Assembly (NCBI RefSeq): GCF_027596085.1
Contig: NC_072462.1
Span: forward strand, 22,171,112-22,235,111
Origin: Anoplopoma fimbria
Taxonomy: Eukaryota; Chordata; Actinopteri; Perciformes; Anoplopomatidae
DNA length: 64,000 nucleotides
Reading direction: 5' to 3'
A program made the position numbers and the translations under genes. Positions 10,593 to 24,674 of the stretch are shown piece after piece. The notes under the pieces were generated by a model that searched no databases, was not told the origin of the DNA, and saw only the letters and a list, made by a program, of their open reading frames with translations. Within the stretch, counting starts at the first letter, position 1. Every line of letters begins with the position of its first letter.

Positions 10593-12091
10593 TAGACGTG
10601 CACTCAGAAATCCATGCAAATAGTAAAAAGTGCTGTGCTGTGCACATGTATGTTTATCATCTGCACCGACTGAAATTTCAGAGCGTTCTCATCTCACGGA
10701 CGCAACACTAAAAGAACGTTAAGGCAACAAACAGGAAAAAACAACAATATATAATATCATTTAGACCGAAACAGTGACGCTAAACACCCGCATCACATCT
10801 TAAAACATCACGCATCTCAATCCTCAATTTGTTCGTTCTGCTCAACAAAAACTTCAAACAGCAGATCATGGCTGATTATGTTCATCTCCACTTGCAAGAT
10901 GAGTCTAAGATAGGTTTATTACCAGTGACGGCCACAAGAGGGCAGAGAAAGACTGAGTCATCAGTGCAGTCATCACATCCAGCTGCAGGAGAAATGAGCC
11001 TCATCTGCAGATTAACTGTCCTCTGAATACAAAAGGGGTGGCAAAGCGAAACCTCTCAGTTGTATGAGACAACAACACGGTACCAGTTCAAAGATAAAGA
11101 TATATATATATATTTTTTTTATTATTATCTAAAAAATCAATCTTTTTCCAGAAAGAGATCAGTGCACGTGCTCTTCTGTGTTTCATTTTTCTCAACATAA
11201 ATTATCTTTAAATGTTAAAATTTAAGTTGTCCAGTTGGTGAAGTCGATAAAAAGAATGCGAAAAAATATTCAGATTCGAGTGTGACTGGATTTATTTGTA
11301 TAACTACAGTAAATTATTTTTGTTTTTGCTGCTACCTCTGTTTGGAGTAACACAACTGAGAGGTGTTGCTGTGAAACTATTTGTCTTCCAAGGCTATATG
11401 TTTAGGATTCTAACACGTTCTGACTGGCATCTTATCGTGGTATTATTAAGATGCTATAATTACATAAAATCCTCCACACTGGGGTTTTGACTAGTTAAAC
11501 CACAACCTCTGGTGATGAGTTCTCCTTTAGACATCCAGCATGAATACACCTCTGCTGCTGATGAGGACAACTGAGACACAATCGGACAGCGGTGGACCAC
11601 AATAACAAGTGCACAACTGGAACAAGACTTTAAAAAAAGGCTAGCGATTGATCTCGTCAAACATGAACCTTAAGCAGGCCGAAATAATTTTCAAGGCATC
11701 ACAGATGCAAAAGTCATTGGAAAAACAAAACAGATTTAACTCCGCCCCATCAAAGAAACATGTCCGATCACGGAATATTGGAAATGCTGTGTGATGATCC
11801 AAAATACATCTTTTAGGCACAGTGATGTTCACCCGTTCTGTCTGACTCTACCTGATGAGACATGAGAATTAAACTTATATTCAATATAAGATATGATCCC
11901 TTTTTCTTTTTTTTTTTTTTCTTTTTTTTTTACTTATCAAGGACAAAGAAACAGTCTTTGGGGTGTTCGCGGGGGTGGGAGTTATCGTCCGTCCTCTGTA
12001 ACCCCCTGTGTCAATGTACTGATTTGTCGAGTGTCGAATGCAGACAGGTGTGAGTGGGCGCCGCCTTCATGCTTCATCACCTGTTTCTTCT

Positions 12092-12156
12092 CTACTGTCT
12101 GCTGTTGAAACTGGAGTTGGCGCTACTGCAGCTTTCCTCGTAAGAAGGTGGGGGTT
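12092..12156 (-). CDS. arrdc1: arrdc1 coding exon 8 (terminal)
   Basis: Encodes residues 420-440, EPPPSYEESCSSANSSFNSR then Q, and TAG at 12092-12094. It contains the last PPxY motif (PPSY, NEDD4 WW-domain ligand). The acceptor is tgttacag. It is too short to show as a long open frame and was found by following the split Glu codon of exon 7. Confidence 0.93.
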
Positions 12157-15149
12157 CTGTAACACATAAAGGCAAAAGCAAAGAAAAGTCAGTAATATAG
12201 CTGAAGTTCTGCCTCTGCTCCTAGCATCTGTTCCTCTAGTAACTAGTCAGTCTATCTGAAATGCTCAAACATGTTCCTGGGTTTTCCTGACCATATTCTA
12301 TAATAAAATTAATTTATACTGTGTCTCTAAACTGTATAGACGTTTGGGTACTGGACGGTGCATTTTGAACACTTCATAACCAAGCTAAAATGAATAGTAT
12401 AGCAGAAATTTAGACTTGTCATAGCAGGATAAGCCCAGGTGTTCATAATAACATGAACAACCGCTCTGTTAGCTATTTAAGTGCCACGACGGACCTTTGT
12501 TTGTTTGTTTGACGGTTTGTCAGCAGGATTAAGGACAAACTACTGTCCCAATTTTCATCAAACTTGCTGGAGGGGTGTAGCATGGCCCAAGAAGAAGAAG
12601 AACCCATTACATTTTGTGGGCAGAGAAGCCTTGATAGAGGTCTGCACCCTTTGAGTGCCCTTCTAGTTTTATCAGAATCAGAATCACCTTAATGGGCCAT
12701 TTATGTGTAAGCATACATGGAATTTGACTCCGGTTACTTACGCTCACTAATACACAGAAACAGACAAATAAACAAAGAAATCAAGGAGGTCCAAGAAGAA
12801 AAAAGGATAAACATTAACTATTTTTTACACAGAAATATAAAAATGCAAAAGTATATATATGAACATAAAACACAAAAAACAACGACAATGAAGTGTAGAT
12901 AAAAGTGCAAATGCAGAGTGAAAGGCTGCTTGAATAAATATGTAAACAATTAGAATTTAAAGTTACCGGGTTATTGCACATGGATTTGTACCATACAGAA
13001 GATGAATGATTAATTGTTCATGAGAGTGACAAAAAAATGACCTATGATTTTCCTACTGTGACATAATACAAGGTCTTCCATGAAAATGGCCATTTATAAC
13101 GTTGTTGATTACACAAAGTGGTGGTCATTTAGCCTGGTTACAGACGTTGTCTGTCAACCCTGAACATAAACACACATGTCTACTCTAGAGGAAATATTCA
13201 ATCTAATGTATTAGTGGGTGGATTGTATTGTGTGATAAGCCTATGTTGTTTTCATCCATGTGATTCCAACCAGGGCTGAATGTGGTTTTGAACATGGGTT
13301 TCTGTTATAATCATGGCGTTACTCTGTGGTTATTATAGACATGTTATAGTATTGTAACAGGATTATTGAGTTTCAACTGTGAATGCTTCAGCAACCACAT
13401 TCAATGAACACAAAAGCATCTGCAGTGTTAGGTCATCCATTTCACTTCATTTGAAATGAGAAAGTGTCTTCACTAACTGGCCTAGGGTGCAATCAAGAGC
13501 ACTTACCAAACCAAGGTGTTACAGCATTACAAATCATAGCTGGTGCTCTATGTTTTAACATTGTCCCTTTAACAGAACTGTAGTTTCAGCTGCCAGCCAT
13601 TGCTGGGACATCACAGACAAAAACAAACATTGTGGGCTTGTTAAAGCTTGTGACAGTTCAAACAGCAAACAGCACAGTTTAGGAATCGTCAGGACCTTTG
13701 AGTAGAAAGCTGCCTTACAGAATTAGGCAGGATTTGTGGGTACCCATACAGGTTTTGTCTTCGACTAAGCAATAAAACTTTGCACCAGCGGGTTTCGTGT
13801 GTGATTGTATATATTTGACTTGGGCCACATGATTGTGAAGATTCTTGTGTTTGTCTTATAAAGGTTTACCTAAAAGAAGGGGCATATAACAACACTTCTG
13901 CAAGAGTCTTGGCCCAACACCAGCTAGGGGTTATCTGGTTTTAGAGATTGAACTTCGGATAGTTCTTTACTTGAATTCACTGAGTTGAAAACGGAAAAAA
14001 AGATATTTCACTGTGATAGGGGTGACATGAATATTTAATTGGCCATTAAACCAAACTGGTATCTTGTGTATCCCTGTATGCATGTTCGTCTGTGTGCTGG
14101 TGTCAAAGAACTAACCATGAGGGTAGTCCCAGCTGCTGTACTCTGGAGGGAGGATGAGAGAACAGGAGGTAGGGATAGGAGTCACGTTTCCCTCGGTGAA
14201 GAACGGTATGGTGGCCCCGGTGGACACACAGAACAGGGGAGCGGACGCGTCGGGCCGTCTGTGGCCGGGAGGAAGGGCTGCATCCGGTGCGTGGCTGAAG
14301 GCGCTGGGGGACATGGTGACCGGCTGACCTGAGGGATCCTGCTGAGAGTGGCTCTTGGTGGGGATCTCCTCACTGGCCACGCCGCCTGCACACAGCCCCT
14401 CCACTGGTTCCTCCTCCGCCGGCGGAGCACTGGGTGTCACGCCTGCCGCGCTGGGTGCGGCGGTCGCGGCGCAGCGGCCCGGAGTGGAATGCGTGAGCCT
14501 CGACGGAGTCAAGTTCACAGCGATGTTCCCAATGTAGATGGGTAGAGTGACGACTGCATCTGGAGATTTTAGGGACACCTGTAACACAAAAGGATTTATA
14601 ACGAGAACAGGCCTCAATTGATTTTACCTTTCTACTGTAATATAGTTGAGGCTTAATACATATGTTTTGTTTTTTTATCCAGGCATTTCTAAGTTTATTT
14701 TGGGTAAAAAAAAATGTGATCTATGTAAATTTAGATGTATTAAGAGATGAAGTAATGTTGATTCTGGTCTTTTCATGGGATTTGGTGACAATAAGAAAAC
14801 ATTTAAATAACACCAGCCTGATCCTTTAAATATACTATGAATCCACTATATTGACACAAGGAGAGCTCTGTGAAAATACATTAATTTATTTGTCTTTATT
14901 TTCATTTACAACTGATCCAAGAGAATAATCACTATGATATCCCTATAATACAGTATACATTGCTATTATTCATCTGTGTGTCAAGAGCTGGTTATCAGAA
15001 AATAAACCAGAAGTAGCTGAAAATGTACAGTACATCTAGCTGCTGTGTAGCATTAACAGTGTTTACAGTAACAACAAGCTCTGAAATCTAAAGTATTCTG
15101 ATTGTGTAACTTTGGAAGCTCAGAGGATAAGTCTTTCTAATAATATTGT

Positions 15150-15208
<59 letters not shown>

Positions 15209-18200
15209 CACTGACCTGAATGAAGTAGTCGATGTCTATGAGGCTGCAGCCAGCCAGTGCTGACTGAGGAAGAGGAGGGACGATGATCTGCTCTCTCCAC
15301 TCTGCATGTTTTCCTGCTTTCACTCCTGCTCCCTCCACCTCCGCGATGGTCCGCAGGTCGAACACAGGCCGCTTGGTCTTGTAGGTCACTTTCTAGTGTG
15401 CGGACACAAAAAGATGCGATGGTGACTTCAAACCAATTCACCCACCACCTAGCTTATTTGAAGGAAAAGCAGCTCCTTTGAAAATGGAGAAAACCTCTTT
15501 TACTTGAGGTATAGAGAGATTTTATGTGCTCCCCCAAGGAGGTTTTAGTTCTATGAATAATAATACAATCCTTTAAATGTATATTTCCTGGGGGCTGTGC
15601 ACACTGGCTGTGCTCATAATAATGGTATTTGGAAATGGCAAAGACTATGAATTTTATGATTTATTTTATTTCTTTTTCTGACTCAACGCCCCTTTTCTGT
15701 GCTCAAAACCTGAAAGCCTTGAGAGACAATATTTCCAAAGAATACTCACAGCAGCAAGAAGTTTGCCTGTTGAGAGAAAGGTTTGCAGGTAAAAAAAACA
15801 ACATAATTATTACTGATAACAATCACTGCTCTACCTGTATGAGACTAGCCAGCACACATCCTGTGTCCTTCCCAGACTTGTTGTGGATCTCGGTGGCTAA
15901 CTTGATGACCTGCCCTGGGATGTAACCCTTCAGGTCACTGCGAGCTTTCAGCATTAGGGTCCCCGTCTTCACCAGAAGGTAACTGAACTTCTTCGTGGTT
16001 ACAGCATAACTCGGATGCTGCGGAGACGGAATCACGTTTAGGATAAACGTTTGTTGGTGCGTTGTTAGTGATTAACAAGCCTCATTAGCCGATTCTCTAT
16101 TCCTGCTTAGGTCCAGAGTATCAGGAAACTCAGACTGTCATGTCAGGAAGAGAGTGAACTTTAAGTGAGTAATGCAGGAGGGGTTGAGGAGATAATGAAT
16201 TAGATCCTGCTCTGACATTAAATCAAATAAGCCTCGACTGAGACAAGCGCCGATCTAATAAAGAGATGCTTCCCTTCTTCTACCCCTGTTTCTACATTAG
16301 ATCCAAAACTTTTTCAAAGAACAGAAGAGCAACATTTAGATTAGGAAAGATAAGGAAAATTGTGCTGCTTACTTCAATGGCAGGCACCTCATTTAGGTTA
16401 AGCCGGTTGAGCAGGTAGAAGGGCCTCTGGGCTTTGTAGTCCTTAGAGAAGCGGGGCGTGTCGATAGCCGCCCTCACGCGGTAAATAATCTTCCCAAAGG
16501 GTCCCTCAAAGGAAGTCGGAGCAGCAACTGAAGAGAGGATTGCAGACGTTACTTTGACACTGTGAACAGTTACTGATATTTTGGTGTGAAGTGACTGAAT
16601 ATCTAAAACCCATAGGTACATTTTTTAATCAAAAGGTTTAAAAAAAGAATCACTTTCAAATGTGAAATAGGTGTTTTGCATCTTTGACGACCCATAAAAA
16701 TACAAAATGCTGCTCAGAATTAAATTGTAAAACGCTACTAAAATAAGCAAATGTCGTTACAGTGACTTTCATATGCATATGGTACAGTAAAAACTATTCT
16801 TTTTTTATTGAGACAAATTATATTATAAGGAAAAAGAAAATCCCAGTTCAAAGGTGAAGTACATAGGTATCTCAATGTATATTTGTTGACTAAAAGAAAA
16901 GTAACAAATTCATAAAAGGTGGCAATAATGCAATCCCTGAAAAGCTTAATTAATGGGGTTAAAATTGTAATTGTTAGTAGTAGGGGTAGGACAGAGCTGA
17001 GAGCTGTGTCCGTATCCATGTAGGCCTCTATCAGAGCTGTCACAAGATGTAAGGAGCTTTTCAGACTGATTCCTGCACATTTGTCCTGAATGGAAAAAAG
17101 AACACAGATTGTCCTTGTGACTCGAGGAAAGGGCAGTGAAGAGCAGGAAACAGGGAGGGAAAAGGCTGGAGGGAAGGAAATTTAAGGAGTGTCAGATAAA
17201 AATAACAATTTGGGAAGAAAGCAGCCAGACGGACAGCAGGAGAGAGATGTTTAGAGCCAGAGGAAAGGAAGAAAATAAAGCTCTTGTAGAAGTGTGATCT
17301 GTACCAACAATCTTCATCTAAATTCCCAAACAGGATCTACAAAAATGTGATTAATGTGTTGTCAAAACAAAAGCTGAGCCACTCTCTGTCTTGAAGTGTT
17401 CAATTTCTCGCTTATCCTCATTCAGATGCTAATGTCAGCGAGGCCGGCGGCTGCTGCAGGGACAAGTCTGCTGCTGCTGCTGTCAATAATGATTAACCAG
17501 GAGATGTGGGTTGTTGTTGTGTGTTGTTGCAGACAGCTTGGGAGCCAGAACAGAGATGTGGACGAACTGACAAAGGACGGACTGAAGCACCAGGATGACT
17601 CTTCTTGGAGACACACCAGGCTGAGCTGCTGGTGGCTGCTGAAAGTGGCCGAGGATTGTGAAATCTGCCCTGTTCCTTTGAGCTCAGACAAAGACATTCC
17701 TCTGACTCTTTGAGCTGCTGTTGTCCTTGCTAACTTTATGTCAACGGGTTCAGGATGGACTACTCACTAGGTTCACTAGGTTCCTGTACAACCAAAGAAC
17801 CTAGCACATACGATAAAACTGGGCCACATTTGTGGTAAAAGTGATGGTCAATCATGGTCCCCAGTAGATGAATCCTAATGAATTTTCCTCTAGTGCCACC
17901 ATGAGGGTTGTAAAATTTCTGGACAATGCTAAAATGGATTGCCATGAAATTTGGTACAGATATTTCTATTGCCCTCAGGATGAGCTGTAATCTCTTTTGT
18001 GACAAATTGACCTTTCAATTAGTGCCATCATCAGGTCCAAATTTCAATTTGTCCGATACCTTGGTTTGACTAAATACGGGCAAAGCTAATTAGCTGCTAA
18101 CTAGCAAATGTTAGCATGCTAACACAGTAAACATAGACGCTGAACATGATTAACATACCTGTTTAAGTACCTGTTTAATAATCTGAATGTTAGCATTGTC

Positions 18201-21200
18201 TTGAGAGCTTGTTAGCATGTTGACCTCACAGAGCAGCCAGCATGGCTGAAGACTCTACTTTTGTTTTTGATGTCTGATTTACATATTAACATCATCTCAA
18301 CATGCATTACTATATTTCAATATGTATCTGTTACTATAACAAGTTGAACTGTAGTCATTAAAATGGTGTGATATGTAACCTAGATAAAAAATATTTCAGT
18401 CTTCATGCAAATTTAGCCCAGTTTAAAGCCTGACCTTTAACCTGCAAATAACCAAATCAAGAATTACTTACTCTTTCTGAAGTCTTAAAGGGCTTAAGTT
18501 CCATAAACGTAGTTCCACCTAAAAATCTAAATTCCGATCTTGACTTGAGAGGTTTACAGACAATGTAGAGAAGCTTTAATCTGCTCAAAAGGGAAATATA
18601 TTGCTTGTGAGAAGGAATCCTGTTTGGATGGAACTATTTTGGTTTGATTTCAATAGTTCTCGTCAGGAGAAGCAGCACACATTTCATTCACACATATTTT
18701 GTACCACAGCATGCTCCCTGATTTCCGTATAACGGCCAATATCCTCCTCCCAGCTCAGTGTTGGTGTTTGGAAATGTGTCACAGTTGACAGTTTAGTTTC
18801 AGAAATCGACAGTAAGATAGGGAATATTTGGGCAGTTTAAGGCTGTCCTTGTCTTCTTTTATGGAATTTGATCATCAGCTGCTCACTGGTTATTCCATTT
18901 TATCAGTTAATTTGTATAAAAACAAGGATTCTTACGTGATATCCAGGGGCTCATCGACAAAGGATAAAAGGTTCTAGTACTCTATCAAAGTGTATCAATT
19001 TTTAATGTCGTTTGTCTTTCTCATCTTCAACTTGTATCTCATGTCCCGTGGAATGAGGCCATCCACCCTTTCATCCGACCCTTTTTATCTCTGTAAGTGT
19101 CCTTGAACTGAATTTATCTCAGCCTACGCCTCCCTTGTCTCTTTGAATTTCTTTGTTCCCTCTGTGAAAATTGATCAGACCAGAACACCATCTGATGCCT
19201 GGACTCCAGATAAATGCTCATTTTATAACTGTTCCTTGACAAAAAATCGTGAGGCCAGTGAAGATTTATACCTCTAGTACTAACTGCATTCATGTTTATC
19301 CTAAGAGCAGAATGAAGCACTTTACACTTGCTCAAGGACACTCCGACAGAGTTAGAAACTGAAACATCAATGTTGTGACCTGCCGTACCAGCGATAGCTG
19401 AGTTTAATGAAAGCGCTGGAGAAGAAATTTGAACCATTAACTGTCAGTGCACACCCTTTATCACACATTTAAACCACCTCCAAAGTCTGTATCTCAGTCT
19501 TTAAGTAGGAACTGCTCTTAAGCTGCTCAGTATTCAGTGGTGTGTGCCCTGATCAGGAACAGATATGGAGGGTTATTTTAGAGATTTTTTTCTTCAATTC
19601 TATTCAATTTTACTATCATACTTGTGGACAACAATCGATAGTCTTGTCATTCCAAGATAGTAAACCTTTACCAGATGACATTGTTAGATTTGTATTTTAA
19701 ATGTTGCACATCACCGTGATTCTCTATCGTTGTATGTATTCATTATGTGTTTTAATGCCGACATGTTCTCATATCTACACATGAACATTTCTCAAAGACG
19801 ATAAAAAAATATATATTATCACCGTGTTGGTGATACAGACTGTACTGATGCAGTCTGTATGCTATACCAGCAGGGGGCATAGGAGACACTTGACTGTCCA
19901 ATGAGCCACTTCTGGAGGGACATTAATAGGGTGAAAATGTTTAACTAATAGATATAACCGCAAAACTTGTATAGCTGGTTACTTACATAAAGGCATTACA
20001 TTTTGTATTACAAGCTCTCTAAAAAGTTTTGTTTAAACATGCAAAGCATGCATTATTTTATTTAAATAATCATAATTTGCATATATATCCAGAACGGAAT
20101 AAATTGATTAGGCCGGTTTTAAAATTGTTGTTTCATTTTTTGTCAACAACCATAAAAAATAAAAAAATGATTGTAGGAATAAAATGGTGTATAAATAAGG
20201 CTATGAATACTATATGAACAAACAGTTCTGTTAAATCTTTCAGAATATAGATATAAACTAGAAAGTTTGATGGGTGTAAATGCTACTGAAGTGGAGATTT
20301 TGGCTCAGAGTCTTAGAAAAAAACATTTTTGAGAAAACAACCTTTCCATAGATGTATTGTTAAATCCTTAAGAAGACACAAGTGAATAGGGTGAAAAATG
20401 TAAACTGATATTAACATGGAACGTATCCAGTTGATCACTAGCATTAAGACAAGTATTTTTTGCATAACATATTCTCTGAAAAGTTATGTTTCAATATGCA
20501 AATGAGGCATTATTAAATTGTAACTTTTGGTGAATTTAGGAGCAATCTACAGACGCAAAAAAAATGTATGACAGAACAAATGTTATGGATGCAAAATATT
20601 CCCAAATCTCTAAATTGATCAGTGCATGAAATAACAATGTTTTTGCTTCATTTGTCTCCCCTCATCACTACATGGTAGTTAACATGTCCTGTGCTGATGC
20701 TCTCAAGTATGAGGGGTTGGAGAGGAGGGAGGGGAGAAGGGGGCATGAAGACCAATTAAACAGTGACTGCACGACAGGAGAGGGAACTAAAAATAACCCA
20801 ATCCCCCCCGTGCTCCAGCCCACGCCTGAGCGAGTGCGAGATACCAGACATTGACACTGCACTGTGTGTGCCCTCGCAGGTGCCAAACATGTTCAGATGA
20901 TCTCTGTGTCAAGTATCAAGGATTGTGATGTCATTTTTAATTTTTTTATTGGTGTCTGTCATTTTTCTACGTAGCTGTGTTTGGGCAATGGCATGTGGAG
21001 TAAAGATGACTTATCAGGCTGAAGCGCGTCACAATAGGTGTGTTCCTCCCCAAATCTCTTAAACATTAACTATGTAATGATCCTTCACATGCCATCGGTA
21101 TCGCAGATCTGTGTGAGTACGCTTTGTTAGGAGACAAAGGGCTCAGGGCTGAGCATCTTGTAAGTACACATACAGGAAAAAGTCACATGTTATCAGATGA

Positions 21201-24200
21201 TATCACGGCACCGTGCTCCTTTCACTGTTGTCATCTGGACCTGTTATGAGAACTGAGGGCGTGTCTCCGATATGGAGGAATTAGGTTCAACGGGCCACCT
21301 GGGTTAATCCCACACTCACCTGGAATGAGAAACTGGAAGGGGAAACTGTGCTCGCCTGCCGCCAGGGTTCCTGTAAAAGAGGAAGTTTCTCAGTTAAATG
21401 GAAATTACATTTATGGTTTCAAATACAGTAATAACACTCAGGGCCTGTGTGTGTTTGATTGTGTTTATTTCGACTTCTCATATCCCTTAGTATACATTAG
21501 AAGTCCTGTGGAGATCACCTACTTTCCCAGGGGGATGATGTTTCCGAGACAAAGCAGCTTCATTGTTCAAAGACAGCTGAGCCGAGACTTTTGAAGTAAA
21601 TGAAACTAGCAACTGAAACCAATGAGCCGGTGTCAGAGGAAGCCTTAACATGTGTAGCTGGCAAAGTTGGAGCATTTCTCAGCAAAGTTAATCAATGATT
21701 TACAAGCAGAGTTGCACCGTGGAGCCAGCAGTGATCGACCCAAGACCGAGTGCATTCTTCTGCTCTGTTATAACATCTCCAGGTCAGCATCACTGGGATT
21801 AAAGAAAAGGCCTCGTCTAATTCTATATTTCTCTTATTGTCAAAATCCTTGTCTATTCTCTCTATAATAAGGCCAGTGATTCTCATTGAAGAAAGTAGTA
21901 AAAAAGGTTAAATTATTTCTTAATACAGCTCAGCACTTTAGTTTTAACAAATGTTACTCAATGAGACCGGTGTAAATTGGTGAAGAAATAACATGTCACC
22001 TAGTGTGACAGTGTGGCTCATTGACAACAATGAAGCTCTATGACACAGAGGATTAAGATACATCAGGCTTTGGATATACAGACAGTATTTCTTTCATAAG
22101 TTTTGTTAACAATAAGAAAAATATACCCTATCTCCAGCCTTTTTCTTTATAGATGTTGTCATAAATGTATTTTTACACATCAGGACAGAATTCAATCACG
22201 CAGCAGTGCAGAAGAAAGAAAAAAACTTGCTGAAGTGCAACAGTACGAGAACTTTGCATTACTGATCTTATCTGACAACATGGGTTAAACTGAGGCAGAC
22301 CTTGCTGGGTTTTCAGAAGCACATGTGTCATTCTGAGGATCTAAACAGGAAATGCTCTGTATGAAAAGGTGTTTTTTTTGTGATAAAACAAACTCTGTTA
22401 AGCACATTTGTATCGCATTAACTACTATGCAGACTGTGAAGATTCATTTTTTTTATACTTGTTTACTTCACAAGCTCACTTAAGTTGATAAGAAGAGCAT
22501 GTGGCACCAATAAGAGCCGTTCCATCCCTGTCACACTGGGAGCACCTTGAGAGAGTCGCCTTATTAATTCTCTAGATGAGCTGATGCCCAATTAAATTAT
22601 TCCAGACAGCAACATGCCTCATTAGGGATGGGCACAACGTTTTTTATTTTCGGTTAGCCTAGGTTAACTGAGGGGAAGTGCTCTGACTGTGTGTGTGTTC
22701 ATTTGCATCATGTTTACTGCTTGAGGAAGTAGTTGTGCTCGAAACCAGCAGTGTGCAGGTGCAGCCACTTTAAATAGTCAACTGTAGAGAGAATTGCTCA
22801 CACGGGTCAGAAAAGCAGGATGAAGGAAATCAGTAAAAAGAGGGGCAGATAAGATCAAGATCAAGCTGTTAAATGTTCTTAACCACAGAATTCTAACCAC
22901 ATTTGAATATCCATCTAATCCCATATCAATCCTACAAAATTCTGATCCGTTCTAGCTACAGCACTAATAACTACTCTAGTCTATAGACTATATTACTACA
23001 CTCGACAGACAAAAATATGTTCATGGTGTTGATGTTCATGATCCCAGGAGGATGATATGTAATGACTTTAATGATCACCTTACTTTTAATCTGGTGCCTT
23101 CATTAGGACAAAATGTTACTAACCCTGTTAATGATACTGGTGATGACAGCATGGCTAAACAGACCTTGAGTCAAACTAGACAGTTTTCCCTCAGAATGTA
23201 ACCCAAATCTTAACCGAATTTCTAGAAAAATCAAACCTGAAAGAATGCTTGTTTCCATCCACTACAGTTATGCAATTATTAGTATTTGTAGTATCAAGAT
23301 AAGCAGTAGGTGTTCAACAATTTTCCAGTTAGGTAACCATTATACGACTGCAGAAGACGAGGGCGCAGAAAGATGTTGTAATTAAAAGAGGTCCGGTCGG
23401 ACCTCAAAGGTGAAAACCAATGTAGAACAATTTGGTTTGTTCCATGTTTTTATTTGAGGAGGGTTACGTCACAATTTTGTTGAGCGATGAGGAGACTCTT
23501 TATATCCAATTTAGTCTTCTCAGTGGAGAAGCTTCAGTAGACATTTAAGTTACATACTTCCTTAACATCATTTATTAGCTAAATCTGTTTTCATCACACT
23601 TTGTCAAATTTTGCTTTTATCGATACGCCAACGTTTACAACTCAGCAGAGCATAACAACTTTTTTGCTAAATTTCAACATTTTTTTAATTTTCTGTGTTT
23701 CTTATATATGCAAACTAAAAATGTACATAAAAGGTGGATGGAAACACTTACTTTAACTTACAGGTTCTGTCTCAGAAATAAGAAATGCTCAATAAAAATC
23801 ATATCAACTCTTGTAATGATGCAAACAAACTATTACAAAACAACGCTAAAACATAATATTTCTCAACACTATGTAGTGATGATTACCCAATTGAACTCAA
23901 ATGATCACGAATAAGGAAGAAACCAACCGCTATGATGGCGTAACTCATGTTATGTCCCGTTCTTTGGAAGCCAAGAAATGAAACTTTTCTAAAATGTCTA
24001 ATTCTTAATGTTGTGGTAGATAACTCAATTATCTTAGAATAGGAATAATAAAACCAGAAATGTTTCACTTTTTCAGAAAGACTGATGGAAGAAACCCTGC
24101 AGGGACGATTTGGTTAAGTAAAATAGACCTTCAAGCCTTAGCTGTTGTTTTTTTACCTTATGGTGTCTAAAAACAACATCCATAAATCTAATAAGACCTT

Positions 24201-24581
24201 GCACCTCATGCTGCTTTTGAAAGTCAGTTTTCATTTAGCAAACTGAAAGAAAACAATGTTGCAACAAATACTGTCTTTGCCCAGTGGTGTAACGTAACTT
24301 CAACGGATAACATAAAACATGGCAACAATGGAAATGCTACAGTGAGTCTGTCTCCAGCATGGTTTGAATATAATGCTGTCAGTTTGTAAAAAAAAGTCTA
24401 CAGGCTACAGCAGTGGGAGGGAGAATCCTTATTTCCTGAAGGTTATTAACTGACAACAGTGACAGGATGAAGAGTGGACGCTGACATCACTGTTCTTCAG
24501 TCCTCCAACCGCCAAGCATCTGTGGCATACCACATTATCAGTCAGCCAAAGGATGCGTCGCTTGCTTTGTGTTAGAGTGTG

Positions 24582-24674
<93 letters not shown>

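Larger units (their letters stand above)
8451..12091. other. Intergenic region and probable arrdc1 3'UTR
   Basis: Lies between the slc31a2 promoter and the arrdc1 stop codon. Minus-strand polyadenylation signals (TTTATT on plus) occur at several sites, including 11291-11296, 10324-10329 and 9305-9310, so the 3'UTR end is undecided. The region also holds a 52-bp tandem duplication, a CA array and a poly-T/C stretch at about 11899-11931. No other gene was seen. Confidence 0.5.
16528..21319 (-). other. arrdc1: arrdc1 intron 3
   Basis: Holds a dispersed-repeat remnant (about 17860-18250), a pair of small hairpins (19817-19860), a CTCF-like site (19867-19879) and a diverged duplicated block (about 19925-20075 and 20388-20530). 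The long open frame at 17396-17713 is not conserved-looking and is rejected as a gene. Confidence 0.65.

Noticed and set aside
17396..17713. Overlapping open frames on both strands in arrdc1 intron 3
   Set aside because: GC-richer intron stretch, no splice-consistent neighbours and no recognised domain.
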